From the NCBI GenBank assembly GCA_014529385.2, contig CM043963.1:68889412-68953411 (forward strand): a stretch of 64,000 nucleotides of DNA. The letters are read 5' to 3'. The notes under the pieces are model-generated. The model was not told the origin of the DNA and did no database searches. It saw only the letters and a list, made by a program, of their open reading frames with translations. Made by a program: the position numbers and the translations under genes. This DNA is from Adiantum capillus-veneris (Eukaryota; Streptophyta; Polypodiopsida; Polypodiales; Pteridaceae). Positions 24,236 through 33,313 of this stretch are shown one piece after another; within the stretch, counting starts at the first letter, position 1, and each line of letters starts with the position of its first letter.

Positions 24236-25460
24236 AGGAAGAAGAAGGTGGGAAGAAAAGGTATAAGTCTAGGCTTGTGGTAAAAGGTTTTTCTCAAAAG
24301 AAAGGTATTGACTTCAATGAAATATTTTCTCCTGTTGTAAAAATGAACTCAATTAGGCTTGTCTTAAGCCTTGTGGCTGCTCATGATCTAAATCTCGAGC
24401 AAATGGATGTAAATACGGCATTCCCTCACGGTGACTTAGAGGAGGAAATCTACATGCTTCAACCAAAAGGGTATGAAGTAAAAGGTAAGGAGAAAATGGT
24501 TTGCAGATTAAAGAAGAGCTTGTATGGTTTAAAGCAAGCATCAAGACAATGGTACTTGAAGTTTGATCGATGGATGTTGGATCATGGATTCACAAGATGC
24601 AACTCGGATCACTGCGTCTACACGAAGAATTTGGGAGATGGGAAATTCATCATCCTAATGTTGTATGTTGATGACATGTTGATTACAAGTGCTAACATGT
24701 AGGACATCAAAGACCTAAAAGAGGAGCTGTCCAAATCTTTTTCAATGAAGATTTAGGTGCTCCAAAGAGGATACTTGGTATGAAAATATCAAGGGACAGT
24801 ACGAAGAAGACAATAAAGCTATCTCAAGAAGATTACATCAAGAAGGTACTAGAAAGGTTTGCAATGCAAAATGCAAAACCAGTTTCTACACCTTTGGCTG
24901 GTCATTTTAAACTAACGAAGGATATGTGTCCAAAGACACAAGAGGAGATAGCCTATATGTATAAAGTTCCATATGCTGCAGCGGTAGGTTCTCTAATGTA
25001 TGCTATGGTCTGGACAAGGCCAGACATTGCACATGCAATGGGAGTTGTGAGTAGGTTCATGGACAACCCAGGTAAAGAGCATTGGCAAGCTGTGAAGTGG
25101 ATACTTAGGTATCTAAAAAGGACAACAACAAATGCTTTGTATTTTGGAGGAACTGATATTTTTCTAGAAGGGTATGCTGATGCAGATATGGCAGGTGACA
25201 AAGATACTCGAAGGAGCACTACTGGCTATGTGTTCACGGTTGGAGGCACAACAGTAAGCTGGGCTTCAAAGCTGTAGAAAGTGGTTTCACTTTCTACCAC
25301 GGAAGCAGAGTATGTAGCAATGACCGAGGCAAGCAAAGAAATTCTGTGGCTTCACAGATTCTTAGAAGAGCTTGGATTCAAACAAGACAACTGTGTCTTG
25401 TACAGTGATAGCCAAAGCGCTATCCATCTTGCGAAGAACTCAGCCTTTCATTCAAGGACA
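24170..25460 (+). pseudogene. Element B reverse transcriptase and RNase H (5' part)
   Basis: After the frameshift the RT continues: WVYKLKEEEGGKKRYKSRLV, VVKGFSQKKGIDF, QMDVNTAFPHGDL and YGLKQASRQWY. The active site is YVDDML near 24664-24681. It breaks at a TAG near 24700 and a frameshift near 24755, resumes with a KISRD..IKLSQEDYIKKVL segment and GSLMYAMVWTRPDI, and meets another TAG at 25275-25277 (SKL-stop-KVVSLSTTEAEY). RNase H reaches YSDSQSAIHLAKNSAFHSRT at 25460, where element C is inserted. The remainder resumes at 31500. Confidence 0.92.
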
Positions 25461-25858
25461 TGTTGGAATTAGGGTTGCAGAGAAACACACACAGCTTGGA
25501 GAAGACGAAGGAAGCTCAAGGCACACAATAGAGAGTGTATTCCTTAGTGTGCAATGGAAAGATAGATAGCCCTAGAGTGATGGGCGTATATACAATGCAC
25601 GGGGGAAAAAACCTCCTAAAGAGGGAAAAAATGCCGGAATTAGGGTTGCAGAGAAACACACACAGCTTGGAGAAGACGAAGGAAGCTCAAGGCACACAAT
25701 AGAGAGTGTATTCCTTAGTGTGCAATGGAAAGATAGATAGCCCTAGAGTGATGGGCGTATATACAATGCACGGGGGAAAAAACCTCCTAAAGAGGGAAAA
25801 AATGCCCCGACGGTCCTAGTGTGTTCACACACATCACTACCACATGTATATGGTAACA
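25461..25858 (-). repeat. 3' LTR of element C with 171-bp internal tandem duplication
   Basis: The other LTR is 227 bp; this one is 398 bp. The segment 25465-25635 is repeated directly from 25636, with junction ATGCC/GGAATT. On the minus strand the LTR begins TGTTACCATA and ends TTCCAACA. The polypurine tract (CCAGGGGGGATT on the minus strand) abuts it at 25859-25871. Confidence 0.93.
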
Positions 25859-27226
25859 AATCCCCCCTGGAGTGATGCGGTGAACGAGAGCTGGCACATG
25901 AGTAAAGGGAAGTGCCATGCCCTGAGGACAGGATCAGTCCACAAAGGGGAGTAAGCCCAAAGCTTTGCGGAAAGCTTCAAGCTTCTCACGAGACAATGCC
26001 TTTGTGAAAAGATCTGCAAGGTTGTCCTGTGTTGGCACATAAGCCAAGCTGATCTCTCCTGCTGAGAGCCTCTCCCTGACATAGTGGTAATGCACCTCAA
26101 TGTGCTTTGTGCGAGCATGAAAAACTGGGTTCCTCGCAACTGCCAATGCGCTCTGACTGTCAGTGTAGATAGTGTTGGCAGTGTCCTGTCCAACACCCAA
26201 GTCAGCCATAAGGCGTCTGAGCCATACACACTCAACCGTAGCTGTGAAGACTGCCCTGTACTCAGCCTCACAACTCGAAGTGGCCACAGTAGGTTGCTTC
26301 TTGCTCAACCATGATATACATGAACTGCCAAGCATGAAACAAAAACCACTTGTGGACACTCGCGTGTCAAAACAACCAGCCCAATCTGAGTCCGAAAAAG
26401 CATGTAAGTCTGGCGGCAATGATCCCCCCTTGGGATAAAACAAGCCAAGATGTAAAGTGCCACTAAGGTAGCGGAAAATCCTCTTGACAGCCTGCCAATG
26501 CTTAGACCCTGGGCTATGCATAAATCTGCTGACCTGTATATGGTAACAAATCCCCCCTGGAGTGATGCGGTGAACGAGAGCTGGCACATGAGTAAAGGGA
26601 AGTGCCATGCCCTGAGGACAGGATCAGTCCACAAAGGGGAGTAAGCCCAAAGCTTTGCGGAAAGCTTCAAGCTTCTCACGAGACAATGCCTTTGTGAAAA
26701 GATCTGCAAGGTTGTCCTGTGTTGGCACATAAGCCAAACTGATCTCTCCTGCTGAGAGCCTCTCCCTGACATAGTGGTAATGCACCTCAATGTGCTTTGT
26801 GCGAGCATGAAAAACTGGGTTCCTCGCAACTGCCAATGCGCTCTGACTGTCAGTGTAGATAGTGTTGGCAGTGTCCTGTCCAACACCCAAGTCAGCCATA
26901 AGGCGTCTGAGCCATACACACTCAACCGTAGCTGTGAAGACTGCCCTGTACTCAGCCTCACAACTCGAAGTGGCCACAGTAGGTTGCTTCTTGCTCAACC
27001 ATGATATACATGAACTGCCAAGCATGAAACAAAAACCACTTGTGGACACTCGCATGTCAAAACAACCAGCCCAATCTGAGTCCGAAAAAGCATGTAAGTC
27101 TGGCGGCAATGATCCCCCCTTGGGATAAAACAAGCCAAGATGTAAAGTGCCACTAAGGTAGCGGAAAATCCTCTTGACAGCCTGCCAATGCTTAGACCCT
27201 GGGCTATGCATAAATCTGCTGACCTG
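25847..27226 (-). repeat. 690-bp tandem duplication at the 3' end of element C
   Basis: 25847-26536 and 26537-27226 are nearly identical; I noticed only two or so substitutions. Each unit includes the last 12 bp of the LTR, the polypurine tract, the stop codon and the RNase H coding end. The inner copy completes the 1428-residue polyprotein. The outer copy leaves an orphan RNase H frame (25934-26536 and slightly beyond). Confidence 0.93.
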
Positions 27227-30200
27227 CGAGACTGCAAACTGAATATCTGGCCTCGTGTTGCATACATAAATGAGGCAGCCAACAGCAGTTTGGTAAAGAG
27301 TGACATCAGCAGGATCGCCAGCATCATGTAGACTCAACTTCAAACCTGTTTCCATGGGAGTGGCAATAGGTTTGCAATCCTCAAGTCCAAACTTACATAA
27401 CAATGTCTCTATGTAACTTTTCTGACACAAGGCAATACCACCATCACACTGCTTAAACTGTATACCCAAGTAATGATGCAACAGCCCCAAATCTTTCATC
27501 TTGAAAGTAGCTTTCAAATCAGCCTTAAATTCAGCAATATGTCTCTCATTTGGTCCAGTGATCAGCAAATCATCAATATAAAGAACCACAATGAGAAATA
27601 CATCATCCTCACGCTTTACATACAATGTGCTTTCTGTTGGACTGTTACGAAAGCCTCGTTTAACCAAATGAGTGTCAGCTTTCTCATACCAAGCACGAGG
27701 AGATTGCTTCAACCCATACAAAGCCTTCTTACATTTGCACACTTTGTCCTCTTGTCCTTTTATGACAAAACCGCGAGGCTGCGTTACATAAACTTCCTCA
27801 AATATGTCACCATTCAAGAAAGCAGTAACAATGTCTGATTGATGTACATCCCAACCAAAATGAGCTGCCAATGCACATAGAAAACGCACAGTAGTCATAC
27901 GACAAGTGGGAGCAAAAGTCTCTTCATAATCTATGCCTTTTTGTTGTGCATAACCATTTGCAACAAGTCGAGCCTTATGGCGATCGATCTCACCATCCGG
28001 CTTGCGTTTCAACTTGTAAACCCACTTGGTACCAATGGCCTTTTTGCCAGGAGGCAAATCACATAAAGTCCATGTGTCATTCTCTATAAGTGCATCATAT
28101 TCTGATTTCATGGCAGCAATCCAATTTTCTGAATTCTGTGCTTCATCAAAAGACAGAGGCTCCTCAACATCATGTAAACTAGACACAGCCAAAACATAAC
28201 AATCTGATGCATAAGATGCATGGCGAGAGCCTGAACGAGTACGACTAGATAAAGGTGCATCCAATTTACTGTCACGCAAAGTGTGCACCAGCCATTTTGG
28301 CATACCTCTAGCCTGCTCATTTTCAACCCTTTCCTCATCAAGTACATCATGTACATCTGCATCAGTAATAGGCTGTTCTAAAACATTTTCAGAAACCCCC
28401 ATAGGCTGTACATTTGCCTCATTGGAACTTACATTCGTATTTCCACCACTGAAAAGAGGCAACAAAGTGTCATAAATGTCCTGTGAGCTTACATTACTGT
28501 CTCTAGTACATGACAGCAAGGGTTGAACAGAATCTTCCACAAACACTACATCCCGTGAAACCAAAATACGTTTTGTTTGTGGATGATACAACCTGTAACC
28601 TTTGCTTTCAGCACTATAACCAACAAAAATACATTTGACAGCCTTATCATCCAATTTTCTGCGCTGCACTTGTGGCACCAAAGCATATGCCAAACAGCCA
28701 AAAACACGCATGTGCTCAATAGAAGGTTTTCTATCATGCCATGCTTCATATGGAGTAATAGACTGCAAAGCTTTCGTAGGACACCTGTTAAGTACATAAG
28801 TGGCACACATGATGGCCTCAAGCCAAAAAGAATGCGGCAAAGCTTGACTTTTGACCATACATCGTGCCATTTCCGTTAGTGACCTGTTTTTCCTCTCAGC
28901 AACACCATTTTGCTGAGGTGTATAAGGCACTGTACATTGGTGTTTTATCCCACGACTAGCCAGAAATGCATTAAATTCATGAGACATATACTCCCCCCCT
29001 CGATCGGAACGGAGGGTGCCCATAGTACATTTTGAGACATTTTCAGCCATAGCCAAAAATTGTTTGAAGCACATAAAAACTTCGGACTTCGCTTTAAGCG
29101 GAAATACCCACGCATGCCTGGAGTAATCATCAATGAAAGTCACGAAGTACAGGTAATTGCCCAAGGACGGAGTTTGCATGGGCCCACAAACGTCACTATG
29201 CACAAGCTGCAACCTGCATGTGGCCCTAACTGAACCATCCTTTGGAAACTTAGAACGCTGCATTTTACCCAGAATACAGCCTTCACAAACATGTTTGATA
29301 GGTGCTTCAAGAGGCGGCAAAGAAGCAACCATACCAGATTTCTGCAAACGCAGCAAACTGGCAAAATTCAGATGACCAAAACGTGCATGCCAAAGTTTTG
29401 CATTTGAAATAGCCCTTGAATCTACAACAGCATTTGCAAAATTTTGTCCACACTTGTCATACAAAGTGAGCTTATACAGCCCACGGCACAAAAGCCCAGA
29501 TGCAACAATTTCATCACCAAAACTGAGATCATGAACTGTACATCTGTCATCCACAAATTTGACTACAAGTCCAAGTCTAGCAAGTGCAGATACAGACAAG
29601 AGATTCTTCTTGATCCCAGGTACATAAAGTGCATCAACAAGTGTGAAGGAACTGCCATTAGCAGCAGTGAGCACAATCTTTCCAACTCCCTGAACTGGAT
29701 AAGAGGCGTTGTTGGCACAAGTGACTGAATTCCCATGAGGGACAGACTCTAGAGAGGTAAACAATTCACGATGTGAGGTAATGTGCTTTGTAGCACCACT
29801 GTCGAAATACCACACATGTGAATCTGCAGCAACTGACAAGCATGCATCATGGACAGCAGGATTGTAAGTGCACTCTGCGCTAAAAGCCCATTCTGCAGCA
29901 ACATCAGCATCACAATCTCCTTTCACAGAAGACTCAACAATGGCTGCATTTGTAGTGGAACCAGCATTTGCAGTGGAACCACCCTCTTTCTTCTTAGCCT
30001 CTTTGGCCTTCAACTTAGGACACGACTTGATCAAGTGATCATTGGCTTTACAATAATGGCAACGCATCTTCTTTTTGCCCTTATCACCAGAATTGCCAGA
30101 CGAAGTGCTGCCAGCAGAAGCATTAGGAACAGAATTTTTGCCACTCGCAGCAGAACCATAAGAAGTGGCTGCATTACTGTTACCACCCTTTCTTTGAGAA

Positions 30201-30910
30201 GCAATAAAAGCCTGTTCAACTGCACGCTGCCTAGTCCTGTTTTTTCTAGAAAGTGACTCTTGCAACAGCAATGTGCATAATGCATCAAACTTGACAACTT
30301 CAGGATTTCCTTGGGTCATCAGTCTCCAAGTACTAGCAAAAGTCTGGTAGGAATCTGGTAAGGCATCAAGAACAGTCTGCACAAGGGAACTGTCAGAAAT
30401 GACTTCACCTGCAGAAATGAGTTGCTCATTGATATCCTTGACACTAGCAAGGAAAGTGTCCATATCATCTTCCTCATGCATAATCTTCGACTCTAGCTCT
30501 TTACGCAGCAAAGCAATTTTAGCCTCATTGCGGCTTGCATAAAGACCTGCTAGAATATCCCAAGCCTGTTTTGCAGATTTTGCTGAACGGATGTGAGGAA
30601 TAATGGTGCGCTTCACAGACAACGCAATCAATGCATGAGCCTGCGCATCCTTAACATCCCAACGAGCTTGTTCTGCTGTAGGCAAAACAACTCTAACAGC
30701 TGCAATCCTTGCAGCAAGACCTGCAACATCCTCAATATCGCCTACATCTTCAGAACCAGGACGTACATCAATGCCCTGCACAATGTTCCAGACACCTTTT
30801 GACACAAGAACATGTTGCATCATATAAGCCCACATAGGGTAGTTGTCCCCATCCAACCTGTCCTCAGCAGCAAACATCTTGAACACATCTGTGTTGTTGT
30901 TGTCAGCCAT
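26624..30910 (-). CDS. Element C Gag-Pol polyprotein (full-length copia)
   Basis: A single uninterrupted frame of 1428 residues from the ATG at 30910 (MADNNNTD); an in-frame upstream ATG would add 20. Domains in order: UBN2-type Gag with LDGDNYPMWAYMM near residue 19; zinc knuckle CHYCKANDHLIKSC near 290; protease FDSGATKHIT; integrase zinc domain HARFGHLN ... CEGCILGK and DDE core (HSDVCGP, SDRGGEY, TPQQNGVAERKNR); RT with SDIVTAFLNGDI and YIDDLL; RNase H with YTDSQSALAVARN and FHARTKHIEVHYHYVRE. It ends LLPFVD. All catalytic motifs look complete, so the product may be active. It should be cleaved into virus-like-particle protein and enzymes in the cytoplasm, then integrate in the nucleus. 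Confidence 0.95.
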   Translation of the reverse strand: MADNNNTDVFKMFAAEDRLDGDNYPMWAYMMQHVLVSKGVWNIVQGIDVRPGSEDVGDIEDVAGLAARIAAVRVVLPTAEQARWDVKDAQAHALIALSVKRTIIPHIRSAKSAKQAWDILAGLYASRNEAKIALLRKELESKIMHEEDDMDTFLASVKDINEQLISAGEVISDSSLVQTVLDALPDSYQTFASTWRLMTQGNPEVVKFDALCTLLLQESLSRKNRTRQRAVEQAFIASQRKGGNSNAATSYGSAASGKNSVPNASAGSTSSGNSGDKGKKKMRCHYCKANDHLIKSCPKLKAKEAKKKEGGSTANAGSTTNAAIVESSVKGDCDADVAAEWAFSAECTYNPAVHDACLSVAADSHVWYFDSGATKHITSHRELFTSLESVPHGNSVTCANNASYPVQGVGKIVLTAANGSSFTLVDALYVPGIKKNLLSVSALARLGLVVKFVDDRCTVHDLSFGDEIVASGLLCRGLYKLTLYDKCGQNFANAVVDSRAISNAKLWHARFGHLNFASLLRLQKSGMVASLPPLEAPIKHVCEGCILGKMQRSKFPKDGSVRATCRLQLVHSDVCGPMQTPSLGNYLYFVTFIDDYSRHAWVFPLKAKSEVFMCFKQFLAMAENVSKCTMGTLRSDRGGEYMSHEFNAFLASRGIKHQCTVPYTPQQNGVAERKNRSLTEMARCMVKSQALPHSFWLEAIMCATYVLNRCPTKALQSITPYEAWHDRKPSIEHMRVFGCLAYALVPQVQRRKLDDKAVKCIFVGYSAESKGYRLYHPQTKRILVSRDVVFVEDSVQPLLSCTRDSNVSSQDIYDTLLPLFSGGNTNVSSNEANVQPMGVSENVLEQPITDADVHDVLDEERVENEQARGMPKWLVHTLRDSKLDAPLSSRTRSGSRHASYASDCYVLAVSSLHDVEEPLSFDEAQNSENWIAAMKSEYDALIENDTWTLCDLPPGKKAIGTKWVYKLKRKPDGEIDRHKARLVANGYAQQKGIDYEETFAPTCRMTTVRFLCALAAHFGWDVHQSDIVTAFLNGDIFEEVYVTQPRGFVIKGQEDKVCKCKKALYGLKQSPRAWYEKADTHLVKRGFRNSPTESTLYVKREDDVFLIVVLYIDDLLITGPNERHIAEFKADLKATFKMKDLGLLHHYLGIQFKQCDGGIALCQKSYIETLLCKFGLEDCKPIATPMETGLKLSLHDAGDPADVTLYQTAVGCLIYVCNTRPDIQFAVSQVSRFMHSPGSKHWQAVKRIFRYLSGTLHLGLFYPKGGSLPPDLHAFSDSDWAGCFDMRVSTSGFCFMLGSSCISWLSKKQPTVATSSCEAEYRAVFTATVECVWLRRLMADLGVGQDTANTIYTDSQSALAVARNPVFHARTKHIEVHYHYVRERLSAGEISLAYVPTQDNLADLFTKALSREKLEAFRKALGLLPFVD

Positions 30911-31258
30911 GGTAAATGCTGCACCTGATGTGAAAACTGCCCGAAAATAGGAGAAATGGAGCGGGAACAACTTGTGCTATATAGCACAAACCGTAGAAGA
31001 CTATAAGGCACCTGTTATGCAGAAAACGGCACTGACAGAAAATCTGCACAAAATGACGAAATAACCTGTGCAGTACTGTCCGTAGTGGAAACGGAGGCCG
31101 AAATGAGCCCAAATCAAAATTCTGAGCAGACCGAGGTCTTCGGGCTCTCCCAAAATATTTGTCGACCTGCGAACGCTTGCCAAAGCTCACTGAAATCGGA
31201 GAAAGTGAGCAGGCGTGTGCTGGAGCAAATGGCGACTAAGCCCGGGAGGACGTGACCT

Positions 31259-31272
31259 GCTCTGATACCAAT
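31259..31272 (-). other. Primer binding site of element C
   Basis: On the minus strand ATTGGTATCAGAGC immediately follows the 5' LTR end AACA and is complementary to initiator-Met tRNA. Confidence 0.9.
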
Positions 31273-31499
31273 TGTTGGAATTAGGGTTGCAGAGAAACAC
31301 ACACAGCTTGGAGAAGACGAAGGAAGCTCAAGGCACACAATAGAGAGTGTATTCCTTAGTGTGCAATGGAAAGATAGATAGCCCTAGAGTGATGGGCGTA
31401 TATACAATGCACGGGGGAAAAAACCTCCTAAAGAGGGAAAAAATGCCCCGGCGGTCCTAGTGTGTTCACACACATCACTACCACATGTATATGGTAACA
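31273..31499 (-). repeat. 5' LTR of element C
   Basis: 227 bp, TGTTACC...CAACA on the minus strand. It matches the unduplicated parts of the other LTR with few differences (one is CCCCGG versus CCCCGA). Confidence 0.94.
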
Positions 31500-31669
31500 G
31501 GACAAAGCACATTGAGGTGAGATATCACTTCATACGCACTCTTTTGGAAGAGGGACAACTAAAGCTAGAAAAGGTGCATACAAGTGAAAATTCTGCAGAC
31601 ATGTTTACAAAGGTGGTCAACAAGGAGAAGTTGAGCTTTTGCTCATCTTCAATCGGCATTCAAGGATAA
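31500..31669 (+). pseudogene. Element B RNase H, 3' part after the nested insertion
   Basis: Continues the RNase H interrupted at 25460: TKHIEVRYHFIRTLLEEGQ, then SADMFTKVVNKEK, ending in a TAA at 31667. Joining across the GGACA duplication restores the SRTKHIEV motif in frame. The PPT AAGTGGGAGAT follows at 31719-31729. Confidence 0.93.
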
Positions 31670-31729
31670 GAAGCCAGAATGGAAAGCAGTCACAGGTTTG
31701 GTTTGGAGATCAGTCTCCAAGTGGGAGAT

Positions 31730-32526
31730 TGTGAAGTATGGAGCCTGATTTACCCTTGTAATTTTATGTGGTAATTGTAAGGCCCCCATTATGAGGAGAA
31801 GCCATCGTGCGTGAAGGAAAATCACTCACCGGAAACCAAAATTTTCACGAACAAGAATCAGGGCCAACTTTAAAGGCCTCGGGGGCGGAGGCCCCCGAGA
31901 CTTTTTTCGCCGGAATATTCTTTTTCGCCGGAATATTATGGCTGGACGGCGGCCGGAAAGTGGTCGGAAAACAACCGGTCGGTTGGCCGGTGGCCGGTAG
32001 TCAATGGCCGATGGCCGGTGGTCGGAAGTCAATGGCCGGTGGCCGGTGGCCGAAGTCAATGGCCGGTGGCCGAATTCAAAAGCGGACTTGTCTTCTCAAG
32101 GGCGGCCACACATGGACGGATTGGAGGGTCCGATTTGGACTTATTCACACAAGGGCGGCTACACATGGCTGTCTCTCATAAGAGAGGGCAGCCCTTTTGG
32201 CCTATAAAAGGAGGCCATTTCTACACACATTTCATAGTGTGAAGTTGATGCAACAAGGTGAGTGTGAGGTGGTGAGAGTGAAGCAAGGCGGGAGCTTCAT
32301 TAAGGGTATAATCCCTTTGTAAACTACTTCTTGTTTTGAAGTACTAAAGACATTGAGTGGCTGCTTTCCCGTGGACGTAGCCCACATTGGGTGAACCACG
32401 TATATCGTGTGTACTCTCTCTCTCTCTCTCTCTCTCTCTACTCTATAATCTCGTGTATGTAAATCTGTCTCTCTCCATTAAGTAATCTACTCAATTATCT
32501 ATTTAGCTACGTCTTATTTCCTAACA
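31730..32526 (+). repeat. Right LTR of element B
   Basis: Begins TGTGAAGTATGG (TGTTAAG in the left LTR) and ends CCTAACA. It differs from the left LTR by indels, including about 20 bp near the start, an extra CGGGGGCGGAGGC block, and minisatellite and (TC)n copy number. The TATA box TATAAAAGG is at 32203-32211. Target duplication TCGAT follows. Confidence 0.93.
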
Positions 32527-32860
32527 TCGATGACATCTATTGTGGTATCTACAGACCGATGTTGTTACATATTTTTCCAAGGTGAGGATTCTATCTTTTC
32601 TTGGGATATTTTTGGCTTTTCTGATATCTGTCACTAACATACTTGACCTCTGCCACTTTAGTATCTGTTGTTTTAAACTATGTTAAGTACAAATGATTAG
32701 AATGATACCTCATTCTCACTATGATGTACATGTACAAAAATGAATCAAAGATTGAGTCGTTTTTGTGCTAATCCTTGTACTTTGTCTAAAGCCATTTGTC
32801 TTTTAAACTGTTATGTTCTTTTGTATATAAGTATTAGTTTAATACCAGCAACACATACCC
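32527..32860. repeat. Tandem-array unit 3, continuation after element B
   Basis: Matches unit 2 from about 16745 (GATATCTGTTGTGG block) through the TTAGTATCTGTTGTTTT and GAATCAAAGA blocks to about 17050, in the same order. Removing element B and one TCGAT copy reconstitutes the unit. Confidence 0.75.
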
Positions 32861-33313
32861 TTGCATTCACACACCCAAACCTCACATTTTATAGTGTCAC
32901 AACTAAAAAGCGCGCGCACACACACACACACACCCACACACCCACACACATAGAGACACCAACTAGGTTGGGGTGGTTGGCACATGCTCCCGAATAACAA
33001 TACACTATACTAGATAAAAATAACTCACATGCATCCAGTCTAGATGTGCATGAACCCATACACATACTGACACCATGTTAGGGGAAGCCCACACTTGTGG
33101 CACCACATCGGAAACACCCCTTGTCTACTATGATGGATGAGGAGATGACATGGTCCAATAGGAAGAGGATGCAACCTCTCTAGCCAATGGATGTAAAGTA
33201 CGAAGCCTGTTTGACAGGCTTTTCTATTATGAATCATTTGCACTTTGACTCTATCATTGTGTCTATTCTCTACCCTAATGCTCTTGCTATTGCCATAGCC
33301 TAAACCCTTATCC
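32861..33313. other. No recognised gene; CG/CA microsatellite
   Basis: Contains a (GC)n(AC)n tract near 32911-32950. No coding evidence. The last part may be the flank of an older LTR element into which D inserted. Confidence 0.4.

Larger units (their letters stand above)
25461..31499 (-). mobile_element. Ty1/copia element C, coding-intact, nested in B
   Basis: Minus-strand element with LTRs 25461-25858 (contains a tandem duplication) and 31273-31499 (227 bp). The 5-bp target duplication GGACA lies at 25456-25460 and 31500-31504. PBS, PPT and a full-length single gag-pol frame are all present. The LTRs appear nearly identical outside the duplication, so insertion is recent. Two post-insertion or insertion-linked tandem duplications (171 bp in the LTR, 690 bp at the 3' end) mark this copy. 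Confidence 0.96.
20878..32526 (+). mobile_element. Ty1/copia element B (with nested element C)
   Basis: Two related LTRs (20878-21656 and 31730-32526) flank a copia internal region. The 5-bp target duplication TCGAT is present at 20873-20877 and 32527-32531. A PBS follows the left LTR and a polypurine tract precedes the right LTR. Removing element C (25461-31499) joins the RNase H coding sequence across the GGACA site. The element is defective: part of gag is inverted, a 26-bp tandem duplication shifts the frame, and several stops occur. It sits inside array unit 3. Confidence 0.95.

Noticed and set aside
25465-25806. Closely repeated 171-bp units resembling a CRISPR-like or satellite array
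   Set aside because: Explained by a tandem duplication within the LTR of element C; only two copies and no spacers.
28108-29364. Frames antisense to or overlapping element C polyprotein
   Set aside because: Shadows of the 1428-residue frame; no independent motif.
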